64,000 nucleotides of DNA, taken from assembly GCA_029204225.1 (NCBI GenBank), contig CM055110.1, positions 15,224,609 to 15,288,608 on the forward strand, written 5' to 3'. The translations under genes and the position numbers were made by a program. Below are positions 34,548-45,019 of the stretch, piece by piece; positions within the stretch are counted from its first letter, which is position 1; each line of letters opens with the position of its first letter. The notes under the pieces are model-generated. The model saw nothing but the letters and a program-made list of their open reading frames with translations. It searched no databases and was not told the DNA's origin. This DNA is from Diphasiastrum complanatum. Lineage: Eukaryota; Streptophyta; Lycopodiopsida; Lycopodiales; Lycopodiaceae.

Positions 34548-34560
34548 TGGTATCAGAGCA
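34548..34560 (+). other. Primer binding site downstream of an apparent 3' LTR
   Basis: TGGTATCAGAGCA follows the family X LTR by one base. A coding 3' end on one side and a primer site on the other means the LTR also served, or was recombined, as the 5' LTR of a second unit whose interior is now mostly gone. Confidence 0.8.
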
Positions 34561-34584
34561 TATCACATTCCTTCAGTGGTATAT

Positions 34585-35795
34585 CAAATTCGTTCAAAAA
34601 CTCCTTTTGAGGTCCTTTATGGTACAAGGCCAAGTGTCAAGCATTGTAGGATCTTTGGTTGTACTTGTTTTGTCAACATCAATCTTGATGATTGAACTAA
34701 AGAAGATCCTTCATCAAGGAAGGGCATATTTGTTGGCTATACTGAAGTAAGCAGCTTACAAGGTTTACATTCCTTCAACAAGAAAAGTTTGGCATTTCTA
34801 GAGATGCCATCTTTGAAGAAGGCAATGTACCAAAGAAAGTTGATGTTGATGAATCTAACAATCTTCATGTTGTTTCTCCTAACTTTCTTGATGGTGATGG
34901 ATCTATGGATGATGATGGTGGAGATGCCTTTCCAATTCAAGTTCCAAGAAGATCCTCAAGTCAAAGGGAAAAGCCAACAAGGCTTACACATGATGAGAAG
35001 AGTAAACAAGTTTTGGAAGGTACAAACTTGGCTTTACTCACATGTTTTGGTACATCTTCTTATGTGGATGATGTTATGCATATGGATGGTTGTCTTCATG
35101 AAATGGATGTCATTTATGGTTCTGGAAAATAGGTTTTGGTCAATGGTTTTGATGGTCAAAAGGAAGATCAAGAGGTTGATCTTAATGTGCTTCATCAACT
35201 ACAATTGAAAATTGGCAATTTGAAACCTATCCAGAGCATCAAAGAAGAATCAAATGGCCAAGGCACTAAGGATCTGTTTTCACGGGTTATTGAAGACTCA
35301 AGTAAAGGCAAAGGAGCAGCAAGGAAGTCTTGTTCAGACCTACTTAACTCATCTAGCTTTATGTTTGAGCTATGTTGTTGAAAATTCTCACTTCTCACTT
35401 GTCATTGTTTACTGTAAATAAAGATCAATAATTGGAACAACGCTAGGTTGTATGATTTTCTCTATTCCCTTGGCTTTGTACTAAATGCTTATGAACCTTC
35501 TTTATATTTCGAATGTAATGAAGGAAAGATCATCATTTTGGTGCTTTATGTTGATGACATCATTATGATAGGAAATGATGATGAAGGCATAAGCAAAGTA
35601 AAAGTTGATTTATCTAGTGAGTTCAAGATGGTAGATCTAGGCTTCCTAAAGTTTATGCTTGGGATAGAAGTGTCTAGAAATAGCAATTGTACTTTTATAA
35701 TTCAATCGAAGTATGCTACTTCCATTCTTGAAATGTTTGGTATGAAAGATTGTAAGGGGATTGACACCCCTATGGAGCATGGATCTACTTCTTGA
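34585..35795 (+). pseudogene. Copia family Y relic with the same unknown insert
   Basis: It starts in the integrase C-terminal region (TPFEVLYGTRPSVKHCRIFG, CTCFVNINLDD, then TGA and KEDPSSRKGIFVGYTE in a shifted frame). The linker (SSSQREKPTRLTHDEKSKQV) is followed from about 35045 by the block shared with 23029-23370: GSGK*VLVNGFDGQKEDQEV, LQLKIGNLKPIQSIKEE, KDLFSRVIEDSSKGKGAARK, and FMFELCC before a stop at 35379. After 60 bp the second half of RT resumes: LYDFLYSLGFVLNAYEPSLY, VLYVDDIIMIGNDDEGIS, FKMVDLGFLKFMLGIEV. At about 35785 it switches to another Copia family. Confidence 0.75.
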
Positions 35796-36746
35796 AGAAG
35801 AAATCAGATGCATTTGACAATTTCAAGAGCTTCAAAGCATTGGTCGAAAATTAGACAGGTAGAAAGATCAAAGTCCTAAGATCAGATAGTGGAGGTGAGT
35901 ACAAGTCTAATGACTTCAATGATCTTTGTGATCAATGTAGGATTAAAAGACAATTTATGCAAGCTCATACTCTTGCTCTCAATGGTGTAGCTGAGCGCAA
36001 GAATCATACGATTGTGGAAAGTGCCAGATCTATGCTAGCTGAGACGAAACTACCAAAAGATTTTTGGTCAGAAGCATGCAATACGGCAGTCTATCTTCAA
36101 AATAGAAGTCCTACCATTGCCATACCAAAGATAACACCTGAGGAAGCATTCACGAAGAAGAAGCCAAAGGCGAACCACTTGCAAATCTTTGGATGTAAGG
36201 CCTTTGTACACATTCCAAATTAAAAGAGACGTAAACTTGATGTAAAAGCTATCAAGTGTATATTTCTAGGATATGATGATCGTGTGAAGGGCTATAGATG
36301 TTTTGATCCAGTGAAAAACAAAATCCATGTAAGCCGTGATGTTATCTTTGATGAATCCAAGATGTATGAAGACGAGGATGCTGAGTACAGCACATGAAGC
36401 TATATGGTTGAGATAAATCTTGGAAGAAATTGGCATGAAGCAGAAAAATCCCACAACTTTACATAACGTTAGTCATAGTGGCATTCAGCTAGCAAAGAAT
36501 CCAGTGTTCCATGCGAGAACTAAACACATTGAGATTGTATCACTTTATATGTGAGAGGCTGCTGAGTCGTGAAATTCATGTTGTTCATTGTAGTACAGAA
36601 AAACAACTAGCTGACATTTTCACTAAGCCACTTGTTGGAGAAAAGTTTGATAAGTTTAGATCAAAGCTTTCTACACTTAAAGTTTGTTGACTTTAAAGCT
36701 ATGTATATGACTGTATAAAAAGTAGACTCTACTTTAAGAAAGAGAG
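35786..36746 (+). pseudogene. Copia family T relic: integrase and RNase H end
   Basis: It starts inside integrase (TWIYFLKKKSDAFDNFKSF), with LRSDSGGEYKSNDFNDLCDQ and LNGVAERKNHTIVESARSML giving two of the three catalytic acids, then FGCKAFVHIPN, a TAA, and GYDDRVKGYRCFDPV. RT is missing: the linker near 36385 joins the last part of RNase H (GIQLAKNPVFHARTKHIEI, VVHCSTEKQLADIFTKPLVG). A purine-rich stretch (TTTAAGAAAGAGAG, 36733-36746) precedes the LTR. It forms inverted arms with the element starting at 37085. Confidence 0.85.
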
Positions 36747-37002
36747 TCAAAATTAAAGTAGAATCATTGTGCTACTGTACCGTGGGTCTTATCAATTGGC
36801 CTTGCCACGAGGCAAGTCGACGGGACACGTGTCCCATCAACGGCAACTTGGGTCATGCATGGGTTGTCTGAGTGAACAACTATATGTAAAGTGTAATTTC
36901 ATTTTGAGAAATACAGTTGCTATGTGAGTTTGCTGTGGAGAGTGTTTTCTGTCTGTGTTACTGTGTAGCATGATCTGTGTTCTTGTTCGAAGCAAATTCT
37001 AA
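36747..37002 (+). repeat. 3' LTR of Copia family T, plus-strand copy
   Basis: It begins TCAAAATTAAAGTAG and ends GCAAATTCTAA, matching the 270-bp LTRs at 37085 and 42068. It contains the 14-bp palindrome GGGACACGTGTCCC at 36822-36835; the other copies have GGGACGCGTGTCCC there. Confidence 0.8.
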
Positions 37003-37084
37003 GTCACATTACTCTTGATGATAGGACGTATATCATGGAAACTCAAGATTTTGGCATATTGTATGAGGGATCATCATCTAACAC

Positions 37085-37354
37085 TTAGAATTTGCTTTGC
37101 ACAGGAACACAGATCATGCTACATAGTAACAAAGATAGAAAACACTCTCCACAACAAGCTCACATAGCAGCTGTATTTCACAAAACGAAATTACACTGTA
37201 CATATAGTTTTTCACTCAGGCAACTCATGCATGACCCAGGTTGTCATTGGCGGGACGCGTGTCCCGTCGACTTGCCTCGTGGCTAGGTCAACTGATCCTT
37301 ATCCACTGATAGGACCCACAATACAGTAGCACAGTGATTCTACTTTAATTCTAA
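37085..37354 (-). repeat. 3' LTR of Copia family T element (270 bp)
   Basis: The ends are TTAGAATT (37085) and AATTCTAA (37347-37354). A purine tract lies just outside at 37355-37369 (minus strand CTTTAAGGGAGAGAG), the expected polypurine primer. Confidence 0.85.
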
Positions 37355-37399
37355 CTCTCTCCCTTAAAGTAGAGTCTACTTTATATATAGTCATATACA

Positions 37400-40300
37400 T
37401 AGCTTTAAAGTCAACAAACTTTAAGCATAGAAAGCTTTGATCTAAACTTATCAAACTTTCTCCAACAAGTGGCTTAGTGAAAATATCAGCTAGTTGTTCT
37501 TCTGTACTACAATGAACAACATGAATTTCACGACTCAGTAGCCTCTCACGTATAAAGTGATACTGAATCTCAATGTGTTTAGTTCTCGCATGGAACACTA
37601 GATTCTTTGCTAGCTGAATGCCACTCTGACTGTCGCTATGTAGTGTCGTGGGATTTTTCTACTTCATGCCAACTTCTTCCAAGATTTGTCTTAACCATAT
37701 AGCTTCCTGTGCTCCACTACACATTGCCTTATATTCTGCTTCTGTGGTGGAAAGAGCAATTGTACTTTGCCTCTCACTAGACTAGGAAAAGCAACTACCA
37801 CAAAACTGGAATACATATCCTGTGTGGATCTACGATCATCATAGTCACCTCTCCAATCCGCATCCACATAGCCACACAACTCAGGTAAACCATCATGCTT
37901 CCTGTAAATCAAGCCATAATCTGAAGTGCTTTTCACATAACGCAAAATGCATTTAGCTATCTTCCAATGCATTTCCGTAGGTGCTGCCATAAACTGACTT
38001 ACAATGCCAACAACATAGCATATATCTGGTCTAGCTGTAGTAAGGTAAATCAAGCTCCCTACTAACTGTCTATACAGCGTAGCATCAAATGACTGTGACT
38101 CATCAAGCTTAGAAAGCTTCTTACCTGGTTCAATAGGAGTATTTACTGGTTTGCAATCCTGCAACCTAAATCTGTGCAGCAACTCTTTGACATACTTCAC
38201 CTGTGTTAAACCCACATCGTGTCATTTTTGCCAGACCTCTACTCCAAGGCAATAATGCATCAGGTTGAGATCTGTCATCTTGAATTGTTCCATGAGGTCT
38301 TTCTTGATCATGTCTATCATCTCTTGATTATTTCCCATACTAATCAAGTCATCAACCTAAAGAGCAATCAAAGCAACCATACCATCAAAGCATAAGACAT
38401 ATAGATTTGGATCAGAGTGTGTTCTCACCATTCCCTTTTAATGAAAGTAGGCATCAATCCTGCTATACGACGCACATGGTGCTTGTTTAAGACCATAAAG
38501 TGCTTTCTTCAAGCGACATACTTTATTTTCCTGTCCCTTCGCTACAAAGCCTTCAGGTTGATCCACGAACACCACTTCTTCTAACTCTCCATTCAGAAAA
38601 GTAGATTTCACATCCATTTGATGCAAAGGCCAACCAAAATGTGAAGCTAAAGCAACAAGCAGAAGTAGAGTATTCCACTTACATATCAGTGCAAAGGTCT
38701 CCTCATAGTCGATGCCTTTGCTTTGTGCATACCCTTTGATCACCAATCTTGCCTTGTGCTTTGCTATTCTTCCATCTGCATGGTACTTAGTCCTGTATAC
38801 CCATTTGCAACCAATGGATTTCTTGCCAACTGGTGGTTCTACTAAGTCCCATGTGCTATGCTTAGCAATTGACTCCATCTCCTCGCCCATGGCCTTGACC
38901 CAAATGTCATCATCCTTCGCTTCACCATAAGTCAAAGGTTCTTTGCTTTGAATAATGCTAGATAAGAGAGCATAATTTGCTTCATACCTTTGATCTTTGT
39001 AGCTCTCCTTGGCTAGATGATCTTGGAAAGTCATCCATGTCGCGGTTCTCCAACAATCTCTCAAACCACTTAGGGAGCTTCTTGTCAGGTGATCGGCTTC
39101 TTGGTGAAAATGTATCCCATGGTACATCCTTCTCCTTGCATTTATCACCTGCAACTTTAATCCTTCTTGCACCAAAAGGTTTGTCCCTACCTCTCCAACC
39201 TGTCTCTTGAGGTTGAGTAGTAGTATCTTGAGATGTATCCTCATGTTCATCACTTGGAAGGTCAATGAATGGATCATCATCAGGTGGTATCATCACTATA
39301 CGATCTTTCCCACTGGATGTCTCTATCTTCTCAACATCCTTGTCTTCATACATCTTGGACTCATCAAAGATAACATCACGGCCTATATGGACTTTGTTTT
39401 CCACTGGATCAAAACATCTATAGCCCTTCACACGATCATCATATCCTAGGAATATACACTTGATAGCTTTTACATCAAGTTTATGTCTCTCTTCCTTAGG
39501 AACGTGTACAAAGGCCTTACATCCAAAGATTCACAAGTGGTTCACCTTTGGCTTCTTCTTCGTGAATGCTTCCTCAGGTGTTATCTTTGGTATGGCAATG
39601 GTAGGACTTCTATTTAGCTACACCATTGAGAGCAGGAGTATGAGCTTGCGTAAATTGCCTTTTAATCCCACATTGATCACAAAGATCATTGAAGTCATTA
39701 GACTTGTACCCACCTCCACTATCTGATCTTAGGACTTTGATCTTCCTACCTGTCTGATTTTCAACCAATGCTTTGAAGCTCTTGAAGTTGTCAAATGCAT
39801 CTGATTTCTTTTTCAAGAAGTAGATCCATGTCTTTCGTGACATATCATCAATAAAGGTCATAAAATAGAAGGCTTTACCTAGGGACATGGTCCTCATTGT
39901 CCCACATAAATCTGTGTGGATCAAATCCAGGATGTTCTTTGCCCTTGCAACACCCCCTTTATTGAACTTCTCTTGATGCTGCTTCCCATATACACATGAT
40001 TCGCACATTGGTGGTCTTCTATGGTAGGCAATCCTGTTACCATCTCCAATTTCCTCATCAAACTGAGGCTTCCCAAGTTCAAGTGACCAAGTCTCTTATG
40101 CCACAACTCAATTTGCAATGGAATGAACGATACAAGTCCATGTTGCTCCTTAATTGTGGCATTCAACCTGTACAATTTTGTATTGGGCACTTTTACTCCA
40201 TCCGCAATAACTTTGAACTTTTGGTTCACATCCTTCACAAAGCAACGATCATGGGCAAATTCTATTTTCAATTTCTGATCAGTAATGAATCCAACAGAAA

Positions 40301-40948
40301 GTAGATTTCTCTTTAAACCTGGTATGTAAAGCAGCTCCCTGATCATCCTACTTTTGCCATCAGGTAGTTGGATTGCCTTGCCATTTGCTTGTGAAACAGA
40401 TGTTCCATTATCCAACACTTTCATGCTATTGAACCAATTCTTGTTACCTGTCATGTGTCTTGTGGCTCCCGAGTGAATATACCACACTTGATCATCTTGA
40501 TTAGATGACAATGCAGATATGAAGATGCTAGAGTCTTCAATCTCACCCTCATCAACAAGGTTACCTGCTTGCTTTGGTTTCCCCTTGCCTTGTTCCGTCT
40601 AGAATTTGCTACATCCACTTTTCCAATGGCCCTTCTTACCACAATAGAAGCACTTGCCTTTCTTCTTGGTCTTACTGGAAGATCCCTCATCCTCCTGAGA
40701 CTTGGCAAATTGCTGCTTAGACTTCTTCTTGCCTTGCCCTTGCCTTGTTTTTGGCATGTCACAAGTGCCTGATCGTCAGTATGTTGACGTCTAGCTTTCA
40801 CCATTTCTCGCCGTTGCTCTTCTTGCTTCAAGATTCCTATGAGCTCGTCAAAGGTTGGCAATCTTTCTCTTGATGGTATTCCGCTCACAAACATCTAACA
40901 GGGTTCTACAATGCCACACAATGCATTGTGCACCAGCTCCACATCAGA
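37400..40948 (-). pseudogene. Copia family T gag-pol, broken
   Basis: From the right: gag C-terminal half (MFVSGIPSRERLPTFDEL at 40894), zinc knuckle CFYCGKKGHWKSGC (about 40655), a stop, protease with HSGATRHM, where the catalytic Asp is His (about 40480), LWHKRLGHLNLGSL, then integrase (FIDDMSRKTWIYFL, LRSDSGGGYKSNDF, ALNGVAK), a gap, FDPVENKVHIGRDVIFDESK, a long linker, RT (IGCKWVYRTKYHADG, VKSTFLNGELEEVVFVDQPE, YGLKQAPCASY), then RNase H (ARPDICYVVGIVSQFM, YVDADWRGDYDDRRS, MFHARTKHIEIQYHFIRERL, DIFTKPLVG). Frameshifts or stops lie near 40600, 39990, 39610, 38990, 38430, 38210 and 37690. Protease and integrase active sites are both damaged. Confidence 0.85.
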
Positions 40949-42054
40949 TGCCCAGTAGAATGGTGAAATCACTTCTGGCACACTCCAAACACTTTCTCCG
41001 CTGCAATCACTCTGTTTTATTGTACCATACTTGTAGGTACAGTCCGGGTGCCCTTCGTTTGGAGGTTATAGCCTTTCGTTAGGGTCAAAACGGGCAAAGG
41101 ACCCAAAAATAGGGATTTTCCTTGATTTTGAACTGTTTCTTCACCTTGAAAAAACTTCACTCTTCACTTGTGAAGGAACCAAACTCCCATTTTAGTATGA
41201 AATTTTTTAATGAAGTTGAAGGCCAAAATACACTTCAATTCTTCAGGGCCCTTTTCTACAACATCTAATGGCTTATAGCAATCCAACGGCCCACATGAAG
41301 CTCATCTCTACGATTGATTATCTTGTATCTAGATCCAACGATCTAGATTTCATTTGGGCATTAAACCAAATCCTTGGAGCTAATACACACTCCTATACAC
41401 TGAGTCGCCACACTCCTTCATGTCGCACGATCTGTTTGCGGGCTCTTCACGGCCTCTTCTCTTCTTGCTTATTAGCTATGGCTTTACAAAGGTTTTCACT
41501 TGCCTTGCAAAACGCAATTCAGCACCTTCTCTAATGCGCGGCAGCCCACGACCTTCTGTGATTTTGATTAGCTGAGCAGGGCGCCCTCCTTCAAACTTTT
41601 ACAGCTCCAAAAAGAGTTCAGAATGGAGAGAAATCTTTGATTTTGTGCTCCCAAACCCCAGACCAGGGTTTCTCTCACAAATCTCTTCTTGGCTTCCAAT
41701 TCACAATGTTCCGATAGGCCTATCCTCTTGCTCTAAGGTCGCCCTACTGCTAGAACTCTGATGCTTCGATCCGTTTGTCAAACGGTGTCCGATTGATTGC
41801 ACACTGACTACAAACACCAAATAGCCTGCCTCGAAATTTCAAAATTTCGTAGGTTGAGGTTCTGATTCAGCCGACAACCCTTGTCTTTGAATCGTCACAC
41901 AGTCTCAAGCTCACCAAGCTTATGTGTGCTAAACTCTCTGCATCAGTGTTTCTCTTTCCGTCTTCAACCCGCCGTAAACCCCAAACTCTTAGAAGACAGT
42001 TCTCCCGAAGCTCTCTTCAATTACGATGTTGTACTGTGTACACTCCCTGTACGA
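40949..42054 (-). other. Leader of Copia family T element
   Basis: About 1.1 kb without coding capacity lies between primer site and gag remnant. Its inner end (40949-41035) matches 31490-31578. The rest, including two duplicated AACTTCACTC/ACTTGTGAAGG-like stretches near 41150, is not recognised and could contain another insertion. Confidence 0.55.
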
Positions 42055-42065
42055 CTCTGATACCA
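42055..42065 (-). other. Primer binding site, initiator Met-tRNA
   Basis: The minus strand reads TGGTATCAGAG, two bases from the LTR end. This fixes the non-canonical LTR terminus. Confidence 0.88.
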
Positions 42066-42067
42066 AA

Positions 42068-42337
42068 TTAGAATTTGCTTTGCACAAGAACACAGATCAT
42101 GCTACACAGTAACACAGACATGAAACACTCTCCACAACAAGCTCACATAGCAACTGTATTTCACAAAACGCAATTACACTATACATATAGTTGTTCACTC
42201 AAGCAACCCATGCATGACCCAGGTTGTCGTTGGTGGGACGCGTGTCCCGTCGACTTGCCTCGTGGCGAGGCCAACTGATCCTTATCCACTGATAGGACCC
42301 ACAGTACAGTAGCACAATGATTCTATTTTAATTCTAA
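42068..42337 (-). repeat. 5' LTR of Copia family T element (270 bp)
   Basis: It starts TTAGAATTTGC and ends TTAATTCTAA. It has the same length as the 3' LTR and only scattered differences from it. Confidence 0.85.
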
Positions 42338-42348
42338 CTCTAACTTGT

Positions 42349-42830
42349 TTGGATTTTCAGATTTGGACTATGTTGGAGATGAAATGGATAAGAAATCCAT
42401 AAGTGCGTATTGTATTTTCATAGGTGATGGAGCTATATCATGGATGTCAAATAGACAAGCCACTATCTCATTGTCATCTAGTGACGCCGAGTACAAAGCA
42501 CTTACACATTGCACAAAGGAGATGGTATGGGTCAAGAGGATGATCAGGGATTTTCACTTGCTATATTTTCCAGAGAGCCCAATCATCTTTTGTGACAACC
42601 TATCAGCCCAAAAGTTGGCAACCAATCCTATCTTTCATGCTAGGAGCAAGCATATTGAGGTGGCATATCACTTTGTGAGGGAGCAAGTTATGGCAAAGCA
42701 TGTGGAGCTAAAACATGTGTAGCTGATATCTTCACCAAAGCATTGGGAAAGGATTTGTTTATGAAACATAGGACATCACTTGGAGTGTTATCAAAGTCCA
42801 TGCTAAAGCTAGTTGAAGAGGGAGTGTGAG
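42349..42830 (+). pseudogene. Copia family Z RNase H
   Basis: The frame reads FSDLDYVGDEMDKKSISAYC, GAISWMSNRQATISLSSSDA, EYKALTHCTKEMVWVKRMI, NPIFHARSKHIEVAYHFVRE, then a TAG at 42721 caused by a small deletion in SSKECVADIFTKALG. It ends KSMLKLVEEGV. The RNase H acids (D in SDLDYVGD, E in DAEYKA) are visible. The same C terminus occurs on the minus strand at 50543-50358. Confidence 0.85.
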
Positions 42831-43139
42831 AGATTTCAACTGGTTTAGTGAAAATTGCTACATTTGTTTATATGGCAATTGAGGCCAATTTCATATTAGA
42901 CTTAGAGTTTGACTTTTCAAAGTTATTTTAATGTAAAAGCATTTGAATAAACACTTTTGGAAAGTGTGGGAAAGTGTAGAACACGAGTTTTGGAAGGATT
43001 CAATTTGAGTAGTAGAAACATTGAGTCTAGTCACAATAATAGTAGGGTTTTTCATTATGGAGAGAAACCAAAGTTTAATCTTAGGTTTGGACCTGCTATA
43101 AAAGGTTGTAATTCATGGGAAGAGAGATCACTAATGATC
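42825..43139 (+). repeat. 3' LTR of Copia family Z, 5' part
   Basis: It starts TGTGAGAGATTTC after the tract GAAGAGGGAG and matches the minus-strand LTR at 50361 downward. A TATAAAAGG box is at 43096-43104. The LTR is cut off at about 43139 by Gypsy sequence. Confidence 0.75.
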
Positions 43140-44345
43140 AGGAAGGTGGATCTTCAGAACAGTATGCCATTTATGCTGCCGCTTAACAACAAGCCTCGAG
43201 AAATTGGGCCAGAGCACCACTTGGATGCTTTGCATGTGGAAAAAATCATAGAGTTGTAGAATGCCCAAATAAAGAAAAATTTGTACCATTCTGTTGTGAT
43301 TGTGGATATGGGCATTGCTATAAAGTCTGTCCAGCAAGACCGAAGCCACCACCAGCTACGCAAGATCAATATTTCATTGGGAGAGTTTGTAAAGTTGGTG
43401 CCAAAAGCAAAAGAAGTCTTAGCACAAAAGTTAGCTCAAGAAAAATATGAAAACCATCATGAGCCTCTGTTTTGTGCTGGATTTGAAGAATCTAACGATG
43501 TACTCCATGTTGGAGCCGCTTGGGAAAGTGAACAAAAGAATATCACTCTGCCGATACAACATAGACAATTTTCTAAAGAAGCAGCCGTGATAGATGGCGG
43601 TTCAGAAGTTAACCTGATTTCTACAAAGCTATGTACAAAATGGGACCTTACAAAGAATAAGCCTGCTACTTTTGCTATTAAGCTAGCTGATCAAACGACG
43701 GTTCGTCCACGAGGAATGGTGAAAGATATACTTTTCAGGACTGCAGGAGTATAGTTCGTCATTACTTTCGTCGTGATGGACTTACCAGAAGCACCAAATG
43801 TCTACCGAGTTCTCTTAGGACGTCCATGGTTACGAGTTGCGCAAGTAATTCATAACTGGGGTACCGGCAAAATTACTTTTAAAAATCGTGAACGTGCAGT
43901 TAAAATTGATCCTACGACTTGGACTATCAAGCCAGTGGTTCAAAAAGCGGATGACGATTCATCAACAACGGATCACACTTGTGATCGACCAGAGAAAAAA
44001 TTGGGAGTTTATTATGATTCTCAAACGGATACTGTCAATTGGAATGAAGCTCTTGCAACAATTGATTGTATAGCAGGATATATGTGTCAACAAGATATTC
44101 AATCAGAGATGAGCGAGATTTCCTTGTTAGATCGAACTTTGGATATGCCAATCACAATGTGCTGAATGTAGCCTGGATATCAATGGAACCTATGCCAGAT
44201 CCAATTGAGGATGATCTCATACCAATGAGCCATTCCTTAACTTATGATGGCAATGCAGAACTTACGGATGAACAGATTCTACATCATATGGATCCGACCA
44301 GATTTGGAGTGCATAATGTTCCTGATTGTAAAAATTACAACAAAT
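43140..44345 (+). pseudogene. Gypsy gag C-terminus and protease
   Basis: A double zinc knuckle with unusual CX2CX3HX4C spacing (CFACGKNHRVVEC and CCDCGYGHCYKVC, about 43228-43340) is followed, in another frame, by a basic linker and a retropepsin domain: AAVIDGGSEVNLISTKL (43585-43635), IKLADQTTVRPRG, a TAG at 43752-43754, FVITFVVMDLPEAPNVYRVL and LGRPWLRVAQVIHNWGTGKI (43825-43885). LGRPWL after the protease is typical of plant Ty3/Gypsy elements. Downstream frames to about 44345 have no recognised domain; RT and integrase are missing. It interrupts the Copia Z LTR. Confidence 0.8.
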
Positions 44346-45019
44346 AAGGATCCTAAAACACTTGAAATGATGAGGAAAACAATAGATTATGATTTCATAA
44401 GATTAGCACAAGTTGAACCATCAAAATCCATCAAAAATCTATGCTTGAACCTCACTAAATGGCCCAAATCCTTGAAGAAGGCTTCACACGTGTGAAAGTA
44501 CGGCCTCCCACAGTCTGAGTACTATACACCAGACCTACATTCAATCCTATAATCATTAGTAATCACAAGTACTCAAACAATTATGAACATAGAGAGCAAT
44601 TGCACCATTATGAGAGAAAAAACATGAAATTGCTTGATTGATTTTGGTGAGATATCATCACCTATATATACATGATCCATCACGGTTTTGGGCAGGTATG
44701 AGTAGCCCTAAACCTATCCCTAATGCTAATTTTGGTGGATCTTTCATCCCTACCAAGTTAGGGTTGGAATCTTGGAGATCCCTCAACAATGCAAAAATTA
44801 CCAAAAATAGCTCCTATTTTTTCTCCCTTGTATCTAAGCATAATTTGGACTCATTCCAAAGGTTCTAATACTTAGGTCTACTTGAGAACATCCTTATGAA
44901 TGGAATCCTATGCTATTTAGCACGTGTGACAAGCCACATCATGACCATCTAACTATTTACAGGTCATATGACCTAAACTAGTCAAGCTAGAATTGTGAAT
45001 TTTTACCTTGATCAATAAG
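44346..45019. other. LTR-like non-coding DNA
   Basis: It holds a CACACGTGTG palindrome (44485-44494), a GTACGGCCTCC motif also seen in the Copia A LTR, and no protein homology. It probably is LTR or leader of one of the neighbouring Copia families, but no primer site or terminus was found. Confidence 0.45.

Larger units (their letters stand above)
37085..42337 (-). mobile_element. Copia family T, full-length span with both LTRs (5253 bp)
   Basis: Two 270-bp LTRs (42068-42337 and 37085-37354) flank primer site, long leader, gag, protease, integrase, RT and RNase H on the minus strand. The LTR ends are TTAGAATT and AATTCTAA rather than TG and CA. Flanking 5-mers (AACAC on the left, CTCTA on the right) do not match, so no target-site duplication is visible. 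The gag N terminus is deleted and the pol carries several stops, so it is not autonomous now. Confidence 0.85.
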
